A stretch of DNA of 19,005 bases from NCBI GenBank assembly GCA_900757025.1, contig CAAEMG010000116.1, positions 1-19,005 of the forward strand, given 5' to 3'. Shown one piece after another: positions 1 through 8,532 of the stretch. The stretch's first letter is position 1. Each line of letters opens with the position of its first letter. The DNA comes from Clostridia bacterium (GTDB lineage: Bacteria; Bacillota; Clostridia; Lachnospirales; Anaerotignaceae). Under the pieces are notes generated by a model. That model had not been told where the DNA came from. It ran no database searches and worked only from the letters and a program-made list of their open reading frames with translations. The position numbers and the translations under genes were made by a program.

Positions 1-348
1 AGCACCTGTATTTATAAATATTATGTCGGCATTATAAAGTTCCTTTCCTGCGCTTTTTAAATCTTCAACGCTTACTTTATAATCCGGAGCATATTTTGTT
101 TCAACATAAACAGGGTTTTTGTATACAAAATGGCTGATAGGAACATTGTCTATTGTTGAGCCGCCCTCTATAAAATGGTAAGGTGCATCGCAATGTGTTC
201 CGGCATGAGTATACATACTTATAACAGAACCATTCCATTCATCACCTTTTTCTATATCTTCACGTGGTTTTACCTGTGTTTTAGGAAGCCCTGGGTAAAT
301 TGGCATTTCTTCGTGTACCGGATAGGCTAAATCAATATATTCTGACAT
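1..348 (-). CDS. Cyclase / kynurenine-formamidase-like metal hydrolase, 3' end cut by window edge
   Basis: A reading frame of 116 codons runs from an ATG at 346-348 off the left edge, so the C-terminal part is missing. The protein begins MSEYIDLAYPVHEEMPIYPG and carries the metal-binding signature HxGTHxDxPxH at residues 48-58 (H48, H52, D54, H58), which defines the cyclase family (arylformamidase, isatin hydrolase and relatives). These enzymes use a divalent metal to hydrolyse amide or lactam-like bonds; the substrate cannot be told from this fragment. The start is supported by AAAGGAG about ten bases upstream. It has its own promoter at 397-425 and lies beyond the fatty-acid operon terminator, so it is probably an independent unit. 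Confidence 0.85.
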   Translation of the reverse strand, partial: MSEYIDLAYPVHEEMPIYPGLPKTQVKPREDIEKGDEWNGSVISMYTHAGTHCDAPYHFIEGGSTIDNVPISHFVYKNPVYVETKYAPDYKVSVEDLKSAGKELYNADIIFINTGA

Positions 349-396
349 TTTTAAAATCTCCTTTATATTCAAACGTACCTTTTGTTTACACTAGAC

Positions 397-425
397 ATCT
401 TACCACTACTGTATTTTGATTACAA
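397..425 (-). promoter_or_regulatory. Sigma-A-type promoter for the cyclase-family gene
   Basis: Read on the minus strand, TTGTAA (420-425) is followed by a 17-base spacer and TAAGAT (397-402). A TG one base before the -10 gives an extended -10 (TGGTAAGAT). The start codon at 348 is about 49 bases downstream, leaving room for the AAAGGAG ribosome-binding site. It lies between the operon terminator at 503-534 and the cyclase gene. Prediction from consensus only. Confidence 0.5.
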
Positions 426-502
426 TATTATTTTTGCAGTATGTATACAAAACGCCTCATGCAGTATTTTTGCTACATATCAAAATATATAATTTATCGC
501 AC

Positions 503-534
503 AAAAAGGCTGCCGATTGTACAAATCGACAGCC
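503..534 (-). terminator. Intrinsic terminator of the fab-acc operon
   Basis: Just downstream of the accA stop the minus strand forms a hairpin: GGCTG + CGATT at 508-518 pair with AATCG + CAGCC at 525-534, with one C-A mismatch and a five-base loop. Five T residues (A503-507 on the given strand) follow. It marks the end of the twelve-gene operon. T residues on the other side would also let it work on the plus strand, but no plus-strand gene enters it. Confidence 0.8.
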
Positions 535-543
535 TCGTTTTTA

Positions 544-1341
544 TCACTCTTTAAACGAACCGTACTTTCTGAACCTTTCATATCTTTCTTCGAGAAGTTC
601 TTCTGTGCTTTTTTTACAAAGTTTGTTCAGTTCTTCTATCAGTTCTTTTCTAAGTAAATCTGTTGTAAATTTAAGATTGTTTTCAAGTCCTTCTTTCGGC
701 TCAGGTATTACCTTTTCAATAACGCCGTTTGCCAAAAGATCTCTTGCCGTAAGTTTCATAAGCTCGGCAGCTTCTCCGCTTCTTGACGGATCTCTCCAAA
801 GTATGCTTGCAAAGCCTTCCGGAGAAAGAACGGCATACATACCGTTTTCAAGCATCCACACTCTGTCGCCTGCCGCAAGGGCAAGTGCACCACCACTTCC
901 GCCTTCGCCAATAAATATGCTTATAACGGGAACTTTAAGTCCTGCCGTTTCATAAAGACAGCGTGCTATTGCTTCTCCTTGTCCTCTTTCCTCTGCGCCA
1001 ACGCCTGGGTATGCACCCATAGTGTTGATAAAAGTAACAACAGGTCTGCCGAATTTTTCAGCCTGCTTCATAAGACGAACGGTTTTGCGGTAGCCGTCGG
1101 GATTTGGCGCACCGAAACGTCTTTCTACGTTTTCGGCAACTGTGTGGCCCTTCTGAACGCCCACAACGGTAACAGCCATATCTCCAAGCATTGCTATTCC
1201 GCCAACTATTGCCTTGTCGTCTGCAAAGGCTCTGTCGCCGTGAAGTTCTATAAAATCGTCAAATATGTTTTCTATAAACTCAAGTGATGTAGGTCTTTGA
1301 ACCTTTCTTGATTCAGCTACAATTTCTGCGGCAGTTTTCAT
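544..1341 (-). CDS. accA: Acetyl-CoA carboxylase carboxyltransferase subunit alpha
   Basis: The 265-residue protein is the alpha subunit of the carboxyltransferase half of acetyl-CoA carboxylase, which with AccD moves the carboxyl group from carboxybiotin on AccB to acetyl-CoA, giving malonyl-CoA in the cytoplasm. The crotonase-like core is clear: MGAYPGVGAEERGQ at 108-121 and the glycine-rich GEGGSGGALALAAGD at 145-159, which forms part of the oxyanion hole, followed by the VLSPEG segment near 171-176. It is shorter than E. coli AccA (319 residues), as is usual in Firmicutes where the N-terminal extension is reduced. Its ATG overlaps the accD stop (ATGA at 1338-1341), indicating translational coupling that would suit the 1:1 alpha-beta stoichiometry. 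It is the last gene of the operon. Confidence 0.97.
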   Translation of the reverse strand: MKTAAEIVAESRKVQRPTSLEFIENIFDDFIELHGDRAFADDKAIVGGIAMLGDMAVTVVGVQKGHTVAENVERRFGAPNPDGYRKTVRLMKQAEKFGRPVVTFINTMGAYPGVGAEERGQGEAIARCLYETAGLKVPVISIFIGEGGSGGALALAAGDRVWMLENGMYAVLSPEGFASILWRDPSRSGEAAELMKLTARDLLANGVIEKVIPEPKEGLENNLKFTTDLLRKELIEELNKLCKKSTEELLEERYERFRKYGSFKE

Positions 1342-2231
1342 TTGTTAAAACCTCCTTTGCAGCTGTGCATTCTTATTATTCTTCCCAAAGTGTTCTTTAC
1401 TTCACGTCTGTCAACTATTTTGTCAACAAAACCATGTTCAAGCTGAAATTCAGATGTCTGGAAATCATCGGGAAGTTTTTCGTTTATTGTGCCTTCTATA
1501 ACTCTTCTTCCGGCAAAACCTATAACCGCCTTAGGCTCGGCAAGTATAATATCGCCAAGGTTGGCAAAGCTTGCACTTACACCGCCTGTCGTAGGGTCGG
1601 TAATAACAGTTATATACAAAAGCCCCGCTTCGCTGTGTTTTCTTAAAGCAGCGCTTGTTTTTGCCATCTGCATAAGAGAAATTATGCCTTCCTGCATTCT
1701 TGCTCCGCCTGACGCCGTAAATATAACTATAGGAAGTTTCATTTCGGTTGCGTGTTCAATGGCTCTTGTTATTTTTTCGCCGACAACAGAACCCATTGAT
1801 GCCATCATAAAATTGCTGTCCATAACGGCAATAACTGCGTCACAGCCGTCAATTTTACATCTGCCGCATACTACGCCGTCTTTAATTCCGCTTTTTTCCT
1901 GTGCCTTGGCTATAACCTTGTCATAATCGGGATAGCCCATAGGGTTTTGGGAAACCATATTATCGTCATATTCCGTAAAAGTTCCCTCGTCACAGGTAAT
2001 GGCAAGTCTTTCCTTTGCCCCTATACGGAAATGACCTCCGCATTTTGGGCATATCTGATACTCGTCCATTTCTTTTTTGTACACAAGCTTTTGACAGTGG
2101 CGGCATTTAACCCACATTCCGTCGGGAATTGCCGGTGTTTCCGTTATGTCCTCTTTTTCCTGTCTGGGCTTTTGAACGGCCTGTGTGCGTGACGTAAGCG
2201 GTATATAATTTTTTCTTTTAAAAAGCTTCAT
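1338..2231 (-). CDS. accD: Acetyl-CoA carboxylase carboxyltransferase subunit beta
   Basis: The 297-residue protein is the beta partner of AccA. A four-cysteine zinc ribbon at residues 43-64 (C43, C46, C61, C64, CxxC-x14-CxxC) identifies AccD. The carboxyltransferase domain follows, with TASGGARMQEG and later TTGGVSASFANLGD, the glycine-rich segments that bind CoA and biotin. The first 35 residues are basic and probably disordered. The ATG is 14 bases after the accC stop, and the stop overlaps the accA start by four bases. In E. coli accD lies away from accA; here the two are adjacent and coupled, as in streptococci. Confidence 0.97.
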   Translation of the reverse strand: MKLFKRKNYIPLTSRTQAVQKPRQEKEDITETPAIPDGMWVKCRHCQKLVYKKEMDEYQICPKCGGHFRIGAKERLAITCDEGTFTEYDDNMVSQNPMGYPDYDKVIAKAQEKSGIKDGVVCGRCKIDGCDAVIAVMDSNFMMASMGSVVGEKITRAIEHATEMKLPIVIFTASGGARMQEGIISLMQMAKTSAALRKHSEAGLLYITVITDPTTGGVSASFANLGDIILAEPKAVIGFAGRRVIEGTINEKLPDDFQTSEFQLEHGFVDKIVDRREVKNTLGRIIRMHSCKGGFNK

Positions 2232-2245
2232 AAAAATTCACCTGC

Positions 2246-3592
2246 TTATTTTATTATCTCTTTGGCAATAAAGCCCGTATCAAACAGTCCTTCCAGATAT
2301 TTCTCGTTGGAAAGTATTTTTTCCTGAAAATCTATGTTTGTATCTACGCCTTCTATAACAAATTCGTAAAGACAGCGTCTCATTTTTTCTATTGCTTCCT
2401 GCCTTGTGTTTCCATATGTTATTACCTTTGCTATCATTGAGTCGTAATAAGGAAGTATCTGGCATCCTGCATAAACGGCACTGTCTATTCTTACGCCAAG
2501 ACCGCCTCCCGGCACAAGAAGAAAGTCGATTTTTCCCGGTGAAGGAGCAAAATTTCTTTCCGGACATTCGGCATTTATTCTGCATTCTATGGCGTGTCCC
2601 TTTATCTGAACATCTTCCTGCTTATAGCTTAAAGCATTTCCTTCTGCTATGCTTATCTGTTCTTTTACAATATCTATGCCCGTTATCATTTCCGTAACAG
2701 GATGTTCAACCTGTATACGTGTGTTCATTTCCATAAAATAGAAGTTTCCGTCTTTGTCATAAAGAAATTCTATTGTTCCCGCACTCTGATAGCCTACAGC
2801 CTTTGCCGCTCTTACTGCCGCATCGCCCATAGCCTTTCTTGTTTTCTCGCTGAGGGCAGGCGAAGGCGCTTCTTCAAGAACTTTTTGATTTCTTCTTTGA
2901 AGAGAACAATCTCTTTCACCAAGATGAATTACGTTTCCGAATTCATCGCCCAAAATCTGAATTTCAATATGCCTTGCGTTTTCAATAACTTTTTCCATAT
3001 ACATGGTGTCATCGCCGAAAGCCGCCTTTGTTTCGCTTTTTGCACTTTCATAGGCGTTTGCAAGTTCGCTTTCTTCACGGACAATTCTTATGCCCTTTCC
3101 TCCGCCGCCTGCACTGGCTTTAACCATAACCGGATAACCAAGTTTTTTTGCAATTTCTTTTGCCTGTTCAACATTTTCAACAACACCGTCACTGCCCGGA
3201 ATAACGGGAACTCCCGCCTCAATCATAAGCTCTCTGGCGTTGCTTTTGTTGCCCATTGCATCTATAACCTCTGATGAAGGGCCTATAAATTTTATATTAC
3301 ATTCTGCACACATACCGGCAAATATACTGTTTTCCGCAAGGAACCCAAAACCAGGATGTATAGCCTGAGCCTGTGTGGCAACGGCTGCACTTATAATATT
3401 TTGCATATTAAGATAGCTGTCGGCAGCTTTTGCAGGGCCTATACACACTGCCTCATCGGCAAGCTGAGTATGAAGGGCATCTCTGTCCGGCTCTGAAAAA
3501 ACAGCTACAGTTCTTATTCCCATTTCTCGGCAGGCACGTATAATACGCACTGCTATTTCGCCTCTGTTGGCTATCAATATTTTCTGAAACAC
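2246..3592 (-). CDS. accC: Biotin carboxylase subunit of acetyl-CoA carboxylase
   Basis: The 448-residue protein has the normal family length and carboxylates the biotin on AccB using ATP and bicarbonate. The order is an N-terminal biotin-carboxylase fold (ILIANRGEIAVRIIRACRE), an ATP-grasp domain with the glycine-rich loop ASAGGGGKG at 159-167, and the C-terminal domain. Residues matching E. coli catalytic positions are present with the same numbering: K116, K158, E288, N290, R292, E296 and R338. The start is GTG at 3590-3592, not ATG: an ATG six bases upstream runs straight into TAA, while AAGGTGG lies nine bases before the GTG. It sits between fabZ and accD, 21 and 14 bases away, so it is read as part of the operon. 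Confidence 0.97.
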   Translation of the reverse strand: MFQKILIANRGEIAVRIIRACREMGIRTVAVFSEPDRDALHTQLADEAVCIGPAKAADSYLNMQNIISAAVATQAQAIHPGFGFLAENSIFAGMCAECNIKFIGPSSEVIDAMGNKSNARELMIEAGVPVIPGSDGVVENVEQAKEIAKKLGYPVMVKASAGGGGKGIRIVREESELANAYESAKSETKAAFGDDTMYMEKVIENARHIEIQILGDEFGNVIHLGERDCSLQRRNQKVLEEAPSPALSEKTRKAMGDAAVRAAKAVGYQSAGTIEFLYDKDGNFYFMEMNTRIQVEHPVTEMITGIDIVKEQISIAEGNALSYKQEDVQIKGHAIECRINAECPERNFAPSPGKIDFLLVPGGGLGVRIDSAVYAGCQILPYYDSMIAKVITYGNTRQEAIEKMRRCLYEFVIEGVDTNIDFQEKILSNEKYLEGLFDTGFIAKEIIK

Positions 3593-3613
3593 TTTTACAT
3601 TCCACCTTAAAAT

Positions 3614-4039
3614 TTAGCCTATCATAAATGTTATTTCAGCCTCGCAGGCTTTCTTTCCGTCTACATATGCAATTCCCTTGCCTATGCCGGCATTCATTTT
3701 AAGCTTTATAATTTCAACCTCTATTTTGAGTGTGTCCCCCGGAACAACTTTTCTTCTGAATTTCGCTTTGTCTATTCCGCCAAAAAATGCAAGTTTGCCT
3801 TTATATTCTTCCATTGAAAGAACGGCAAAAGCACCTGCCTGTGCCATAGCCTCAACTATAAGCACACCCGGCATAACAGGCTCACCCGGAAAATGACCAA
3901 CAAAAAACGGCTCGTTCATTGTAACATTTTTAATTGCCACAACTCTTTTGCCTTCCTCAAGCTCCTCTATTCTGTCTATAAGAAGAAAAGGAGGTCTGTG
4001 AGGAAGAACCTTCATAATATCTTTAATATCAGCTACCAT
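3614..4039 (-). CDS. fabZ: (3R)-hydroxyacyl-ACP dehydratase
   Basis: The 141-residue hotdog-fold enzyme removes water from 3-hydroxyacyl-ACP to give trans-2-enoyl-ACP in each elongation round. The N-terminal LPHRPPFLLIDR and the active-site segment GHFPGEPVMPGVLIVEAMAQ at 48-67 are typical; the catalytic pair is H49 and E63. The start is supported by GAGGTG seven bases upstream, directly after the accB stop. It is the only dehydratase visible, and no FabA-type enzyme accompanies it. In Clostridium acetobutylicum FabZ has been studied for its part in unsaturated fatty acid synthesis, but classical FabZ alone does not isomerise the double bond. Confidence 0.97.
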   Translation of the reverse strand: MVADIKDIMKVLPHRPPFLLIDRIEELEEGKRVVAIKNVTMNEPFFVGHFPGEPVMPGVLIVEAMAQAGAFAVLSMEEYKGKLAFFGGIDKAKFRRKVVPGDTLKIEVEIIKLKMNAGIGKGIAYVDGKKACEAEITFMIG

Positions 4040-4050
4040 TTTTGCACCTC

Positions 4051-4524
4051 TTATATAATTCTGAAAAGTGGCTGGCCAAACTCAACAAGCTGTTCGTTTT
4101 CAGCCATAACCTCGGCAACTTCGCCGTCAAATTCGCTTACAACTTCGTTCATAATCTTCATTGCTTCTATTATACAAAGCACATCGCCTTTTTTAACCTT
4201 GCTGCCAACAGGAGCAAATACAGGCTTGCCTGGGCCTGCACTTTCGTAAAATGTTCCCACAATAGGAGCTTTAACAATATTTCCGCCCTTTGCCTCTGCC
4301 TTTGGAGCAGGTGCAGGTGTTTCTGTCTGAACAGGTGCAGCCGGTGCAGAAGCTGTCTGTGCAGCAGCCGGTGCAGAAGCCGGTGCAGCCTGAACAGGTG
4401 CAGAAGGCATAACGCCGTCTGTTTTGCTTATTCTTACAGTTGCATTATCAAGTGTAAGCTCAAAATTTTTAATATCCGAATCATTAATAAGAGCAATAAG
4501 CTCTTTTACTTCTTCTATATTCAT
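4051..4524 (-). CDS. accB: Biotin carboxyl carrier protein of acetyl-CoA carboxylase
   Basis: The 157-residue carrier holds the biotin that shuttles between AccC and AccA/AccD. Residues 1-35 form the conserved N-terminal segment (MNIEEVKELIALINDS). Residues about 39-80 are an Ala/Pro/Gln linker of low complexity, encoded by near-repeats of GGTGCAG in the DNA at about 4310-4405. Residues 83-157 form the biotinyl domain, with the acceptor lysine K123 in EAMKIMNEV; the usual AMKMMN is AMKIMN here. The ATG follows the fabF stop by six bases, and its ribosome-binding site GGAGG lies within the last codons of fabF, so expression is probably coupled. Confidence 0.97.
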   Translation of the reverse strand: MNIEEVKELIALINDSDIKNFELTLDNATVRISKTDGVMPSAPVQAAPASAPAAAQTASAPAAPVQTETPAPAPKAEAKGGNIVKAPIVGTFYESAGPGKPVFAPVGSKVKKGDVLCIIEAMKIMNEVVSEFDGEVAEVMAENEQLVEFGQPLFRII

Positions 4525-4530
4525 TATTTA

Positions 4531-5769
4531 TTAGTCCTCCCACTTTTTAAAGCATAACACACCATTGTGACCGCCAAAACCGAGAGAGTTTGAAAGAGCA
4601 TATTTTATGTCTGCCTTTCTTCCCGTGTTCGGAACATAATCAAGGTCACATTCTTCATCCGGTGTTTCATAGTTTATTGTAGGCGGTATAAAGCCTTCTT
4701 CAAGAGCTTTTACGCAGGCTATTGCCTCTATTGCGCCTGCCGCACCGAGAAGATGTCCTGTCATAGACTTTGTACTGCTTACTGCTGTTGTTTTTGCACA
4801 GTCGCCAAGGGCAAGTTTAATTGCCATTGTTTCTCCGCTGTCGTTAGCGTGTGTGCTTGTTCCGTGTGCATTTACATATCCAACCTCTTTTGGTGTTATT
4901 CCCGCCTCAGCCATTGCAAGCTTCATTGCCTTTGCGGCTCCGCTTCCGTCTGGGCAAGGAGATGTTATATGGTATGCGTCACAGTTTGCACCGTAGCCAA
5001 CAACTTCGCCATAAATTTTAGCCCCTCTTTTAAGAGCGTGTTCAAGTTCTTCAAGCACAAGCACACCGCTGCCTTCGCCCATAACAAAGCCGTCACGGTT
5101 TTTATCGAAAGGTCTTGATGCCTTTGAAGGCTCACTGTTTGTTGAAAGAGCAGTAAGGTTTGTAAAGCCGGCAACGCCTATTCCTGTTATAGATGCTTCT
5201 GTTCCGCCTGCAAGTATAACATCGTTATAGCCGTGTTTAATTGCTCTGAAAGCCTCACCGATACAGTTTGTGCCTGTTGCACAGGCTGTAACTATGTTTT
5301 CGCAAATTCCCTTTGCGCCGAATTTAATAGCCACGTTTCCTGCCGCCATATTGCCTATAGCCATAGGAATAAAAAGAGGAGAAACCTTTGAAGGGCCTTT
5401 TTCGCAAAGCTTTGTTACCTGCTCCTGAATTGTCTGAAGGCCGCCAATGCCGCTGCCGATTATAACGCCGAAACGGTCATGGTCTATTTCTTCAAGGTTA
5501 AGTCCGCTTTCCTCAACTGCCTGTGTTGCGGCTGCAACGGCATAAATTGAGTATAAATCGTTTCTTTTTGTTTCTTTTTTGCTTACATAAAGCTCTGCAT
5601 TAAAGTCTTTAACTTCTCCTGCAATTTTAACTTTATAATCCGTTGTATCAAATTTTGTTATATAGCCTATTCCGTTTTTGCCGTTTTTAAGCCCGTCCCA
5701 AAATGAAGCTGTGTCGTTGCCCAAAGGAGTAATAGCTCCCATGCCTGTTATAACGCATCTTCTTTCCAT
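4531..5769 (-). CDS. fabF: 3-oxoacyl-ACP synthase II
   Basis: The 412-residue condensing enzyme extends acyl-ACP by two carbons from malonyl-ACP. The thiolase-fold catalytic triad is C163 in TACATGTNCIG, H302 in NAHGTST, and H339 in MTGHLLGAAGA, with the conserved lysine K334; the C-H-H pattern marks FabF/FabB rather than FabH. It begins MERRCVITGMGAITPLGND, with AAGGACG upstream. A 62-base gap separates it from fabG, longer than most in this operon and AT-rich; I saw no convincing promoter or FabT box there. It is the only elongating ketoacyl-ACP synthase here, so it would also elongate any unsaturated intermediates. Confidence 0.97.
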   Translation of the reverse strand: MERRCVITGMGAITPLGNDTASFWDGLKNGKNGIGYITKFDTTDYKVKIAGEVKDFNAELYVSKKETKRNDLYSIYAVAAATQAVEESGLNLEEIDHDRFGVIIGSGIGGLQTIQEQVTKLCEKGPSKVSPLFIPMAIGNMAAGNVAIKFGAKGICENIVTACATGTNCIGEAFRAIKHGYNDVILAGGTEASITGIGVAGFTNLTALSTNSEPSKASRPFDKNRDGFVMGEGSGVLVLEELEHALKRGAKIYGEVVGYGANCDAYHITSPCPDGSGAAKAMKLAMAEAGITPKEVGYVNAHGTSTHANDSGETMAIKLALGDCAKTTAVSSTKSMTGHLLGAAGAIEAIACVKALEEGFIPPTINYETPDEECDLDYVPNTGRKADIKYALSNSLGFGGHNGVLCFKKWED

Positions 5770-5831
5770 ACTTTTTCACGTCCTTTTATCAAAAAAATAT
5801 CTATTTAAGCCAAAAAGCATTTATTTCAAAT

Positions 5832-6563
5832 TTAGTTCATTACCATGCCGCCGTCTACGTTAAGAACCTGTCCTGTTATATAGCGGTTCTTTGCAAAAAA
5901 TACGGCTGCCTCGGCAACATCTTCTGCCTGTCCGAATCTTTTAAGAGGTATCTGGGCTGCCATTGCTGTTTTAATGTCTTCTTTAAGCACTGCCGTCATG
6001 TCTGTTTCTATAAAGCCGGGTGCTATGGCATTGCAGGTTATTCCTCTTGAGGCAAGTTCTCTTGCCGTTGTTTTTGTAAGGCCTATAACGCCTGCCTTTG
6101 ATGCAGAATAGTTTGCCTGTCCTATGTTTCCTATTTCGCCAACTACGGACGCCATATTTATAATAGCTCCGCTTCTTTGTTTAAGCATAACATTGCTTGC
6201 GTGTCTTATAGTGTTAAAAGTTCCTTTAAGGTTTGTATTTATAACGGCATCGAAGTTTTCTTCGCTCATTCTCATTAAAAGACCGTCTTTTGTTATGCCT
6301 GCATTATTTACAAGTATATCTACCGAGCCGAATTTTTCTTTTGCACCCTTTATAAGAGCTTGTGCATCTTCAAATTTGCTTACGTCGCCCTTAACAGGAA
6401 AACATTCAACTCCGTAGCTTTCTATTTCTTTTATTACTTCCTCGTCTACGCTGCTTCTGTAGTTTAAAACTATATTGCAGCCTTCCTGAGCAAACCTTAC
6501 GGCAATAGCCTTGCCTATTCCTTTGGCTGCCCCCGTTACAACAGCTGTTTTTCCTTTAAGCAT
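5832..6563 (-). CDS. fabG: 3-oxoacyl-ACP reductase
   Basis: The 243-residue short-chain dehydrogenase reduces 3-oxoacyl-ACP to (3R)-hydroxyacyl-ACP with NADPH. The cofactor motif TGAAKGIG is at 10-17 and NNAG at 86-89; the catalytic tetrad is N111, S139, Y152 and K156 (YSASK). The length is standard and the C-terminus ends in a typical GGMVMN. The start codon overlaps the fabD stop by one base (TAATG at 6561-6565), and the ribosome-binding site GGAGG lies inside the fabD 3' end, so translation is likely coupled to fabD. Confidence 0.97.
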   Translation of the reverse strand: MLKGKTAVVTGAAKGIGKAIAVRFAQEGCNIVLNYRSSVDEEVIKEIESYGVECFPVKGDVSKFEDAQALIKGAKEKFGSVDILVNNAGITKDGLLMRMSEENFDAVINTNLKGTFNTIRHASNVMLKQRSGAIINMASVVGEIGNIGQANYSASKAGVIGLTKTTARELASRGITCNAIAPGFIETDMTAVLKEDIKTAMAAQIPLKRFGQAEDVAEAAVFFAKNRYITGQVLNVDGGMVMN

Positions 6564-7498
6564 TATTCATTTACCTCCAGTGCCGCAAGTGTTTTTTCAA
6601 GAGATTTCAAATCTTCAACATTAAGTATTTTTACGCCCTTTACCGTTCTTTTAACAAAACCGCTTAAAGTTTTGCCGGGGCCTACCTCTATAAATGTGTC
6701 TACGCCTTTTTCGGCAAGATAATGTATTGTGTCTTCCCATTTAACAGGGTTCATAACCTGCTTTACAAGTATAGGCACAACATCATCTTTGTTTTCAACC
6801 TCTTCTCCCGTAACATTTGTTATTACAGGTATTTTCATGTCATGTATTTCTATATTTTTAAGCTCTTCGGCAAGTTTATCGCTGGCAGGCTTTAAAAGAG
6901 CAGTATGGAAAGGTCCGCTTACATTAAGCTTTACTGTCATTTTTGCTCCTCTTTCTTTAAGAGATGCCGCTGTTTTTTCTGCCGCTTCTGCTTCTCCGGC
7001 AATTACAATTTGTCCCGGTGCATTAAAGTTTGCAGGTGATACATATCCGAAAACCTTGCCTTTTTCACATTCTTCAAGAACAGTTTCTCTGTCAAGACCA
7101 AGTATTGCATACATTGCTCCAACGCCTTCGGGAACTGCCTCTGTCATATAACGTCCTCTTTTTCTTACAAGGCATACGGCATCTTCAAAAGAAAATGTTC
7201 CCGATGCAACGTGTGCCGAATATTCTCCAAGGCTTAAACCTGCCACATAATCTGCCTTTATTCCCTTTTCTTCAAGAACTTTAAGGGCAGCAATGCTCAT
7301 GGTAAGTATTGCAGGCTGGGTATATTCTGTTTTGTTAAGTCTGTCGTCTTCTTCAAAACAAATATCTTTTATAGAAAAGCCGAGGGCCTTGTCAGCCGAA
7401 TCAAATACGTTTTTTGCACACTCAAAGTTTTCGTAAAGCTCTTTTCCCATACCTTTATACTGTGCGCCCTGACCGCTGAAAATAAAAGCAGTTTTCAT
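6563..7498 (-). CDS. fabD: Malonyl-CoA:ACP transacylase
   Basis: The 311-residue enzyme loads malonyl groups from CoA onto ACP. The N-terminal FSGQGAQYKGMGKEL, the nucleophile S89 in GLSLGEYSA, the partner H198 in GPFHT and the GPGKTL near the C-terminus are diagnostic. AAAGGTGG precedes the ATG. It is the first gene after the hairpin at 7530-7553, so its transcription may depend on read-through from fabK. Confidence 0.97.
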   Translation of the reverse strand: MKTAFIFSGQGAQYKGMGKELYENFECAKNVFDSADKALGFSIKDICFEEDDRLNKTEYTQPAILTMSIAALKVLEEKGIKADYVAGLSLGEYSAHVASGTFSFEDAVCLVRKRGRYMTEAVPEGVGAMYAILGLDRETVLEECEKGKVFGYVSPANFNAPGQIVIAGEAEAAEKTAASLKERGAKMTVKLNVSGPFHTALLKPASDKLAEELKNIEIHDMKIPVITNVTGEEVENKDDVVPILVKQVMNPVKWEDTIHYLAEKGVDTFIEVGPGKTLSGFVKRTVKGVKILNVEDLKSLEKTLAALEVNE

Positions 7499-7529
7499 TT
7501 ATGTTATCCACCTTTCAAATTCTATTGCC

Positions 7530-7553
7530 AAAAAGGGCGGACTTTGGCCGCCC
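7530..7553 (-). terminator. Terminator-like hairpin inside the operon, between fabK and fabD
   Basis: On the minus strand GGGCGG (7548-7553) pairs with CCGCCC (7535-7540) around a seven-base loop and is followed at once by five T residues (7530-7534). This is a short, GC-only intrinsic terminator shape lying in the 74-base gap after the fabK stop. The genes on both sides belong to one pathway, so it more likely lowers transcription of the downstream genes than ends the operon. No clear promoter follows it before fabD. Confidence 0.65.
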
Positions 7554-7572
7554 CATATAAATTCATTTAAAA

Positions 7573-8508
7573 TCAAGCCTTGTGATAAGTTTCAAGAACT
7601 CTTGTATAGTCTGAATACAAATCTTCAAGAATTTCTTTTGCTGTCTGTTCTTTCTTAACAAGACCCGCAATCTGACCGCTCATTACAGAGCCGTAGTCCA
7701 TATCGCCGTCAACAACAGCTTTTCTTAAAGAACCTTTTGTAAGTTCTGTAAAATATTCAGGAGCAGCATTGTTTTTAACAGCCTCTTCGTAAGCTCTTGT
7801 AAGACGGTTTCTTATAACTCTTACAGGGTGGCCTTTCTGCTCGCCTGTTGTTGTTGTGTCAATATCTTTTGCCTTTATAATTTTGTTTTTGTAGTTCTGA
7901 TGAACAGTACATTCCTTGGCAACAAGGAAACGTGTACCAATCTGGAATCCGCTTGCTCCAAGCATTGTTGCAGCAGCCATTCCTCTGCCGTCTGCAATGC
8001 CGCCGGCTGCAATAACAGGAATATTTACAGCATCAACAACCTGAGGAACAAGAGCCATTGTTGTTGTTTTGCCAACATGGCCGCCGCTTTCGCAGCCTTC
8101 TGCTATAACTGCGTCTGCTCCGTCTCTTGCCATCATTTTTGCCATTGCAACAGATGGAACAACCGGAATAACCGTAACTCCGGCAGCCTTCCATTCCTTC
8201 ATGTATTTTGCAGGGCTTCCTGCACCTGTTGTAACAAGAGGAACTTTTTCTTCAACAATAACCTTTGCAATATCATCTGCAAACTCTGAAAGAAGCATGA
8301 TATTTACACCGAAAGGCTTGTCTGTTATTTCTCTTACTTTTTTAATTTCGGCTCTACAGCCCTCTGCGTCAAGGTGGCCTGTAGCCAAAATGCCTATGCC
8401 GCCTGCCTCAGAAACGGCGGAAACAAGGCTTGCATTTGAAATCCATGCCATAGCGCCCTGTATAATAGGATACTTTACGCCAAGCATTTTACATAAATCT
8501 GCGTACAT
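7573..8508 (-). CDS. fabK: FMN-dependent enoyl-ACP reductase II
   Basis: The 311-residue TIM-barrel flavoprotein reduces trans-2-enoyl-ACP, the last step of each elongation cycle, replacing FabI. The N-terminal KYPIIQGAMAWIS, the FMN-binding VNIMLL and TTGAGSP segments, ESGGHVG with H144 (the position of the catalytic histidine in pneumococcal FabK), AAGGIADGRG and QIGTRF match FabK. It has no C-terminal cysteine cluster, in contrast to the related plus-strand protein at 10530-11594. Its position between acpP and fabD is the classic FabK location. AAGGTGAT precedes the ATG. A hairpin at 7530-7553 follows the stop. Confidence 0.95.
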   Translation of the reverse strand: MYADLCKMLGVKYPIIQGAMAWISNASLVSAVSEAGGIGILATGHLDAEGCRAEIKKVREITDKPFGVNIMLLSEFADDIAKVIVEEKVPLVTTGAGSPAKYMKEWKAAGVTVIPVVPSVAMAKMMARDGADAVIAEGCESGGHVGKTTTMALVPQVVDAVNIPVIAAGGIADGRGMAAATMLGASGFQIGTRFLVAKECTVHQNYKNKIIKAKDIDTTTTGEQKGHPVRVIRNRLTRAYEEAVKNNAAPEYFTELTKGSLRKAVVDGDMDYGSVMSGQIAGLVKKEQTAKEILEDLYSDYTRVLETYHKA

Positions 8509-8532
8509 TATTCAATCACCTTGTATTTTTAA

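Noticed and set aside
4300..4410. Short tandem repeats in accB as a mobile or variable repeat
   Set aside because: They encode the Ala/Pro linker typical of biotin carrier proteins and stay in frame, so they are ordinary low-complexity coding sequence.
4042..5118. Plus-strand open frames rich in Cys, Ser and Arg opposite accB and fabF
   Set aside because: They are antisense reflections of GC-biased Ala/Pro-rich coding sequence of accB and of fabF, lack ribosome-binding sites, and the minus-strand genes are unmistakable.
5770..5831. FabT box or promoter in the fabG-fabF gap
   Set aside because: Single TTTGA half-sites occur, but no TTTGA-N3-TCAAA pair and no properly spaced -35/-10 pair.
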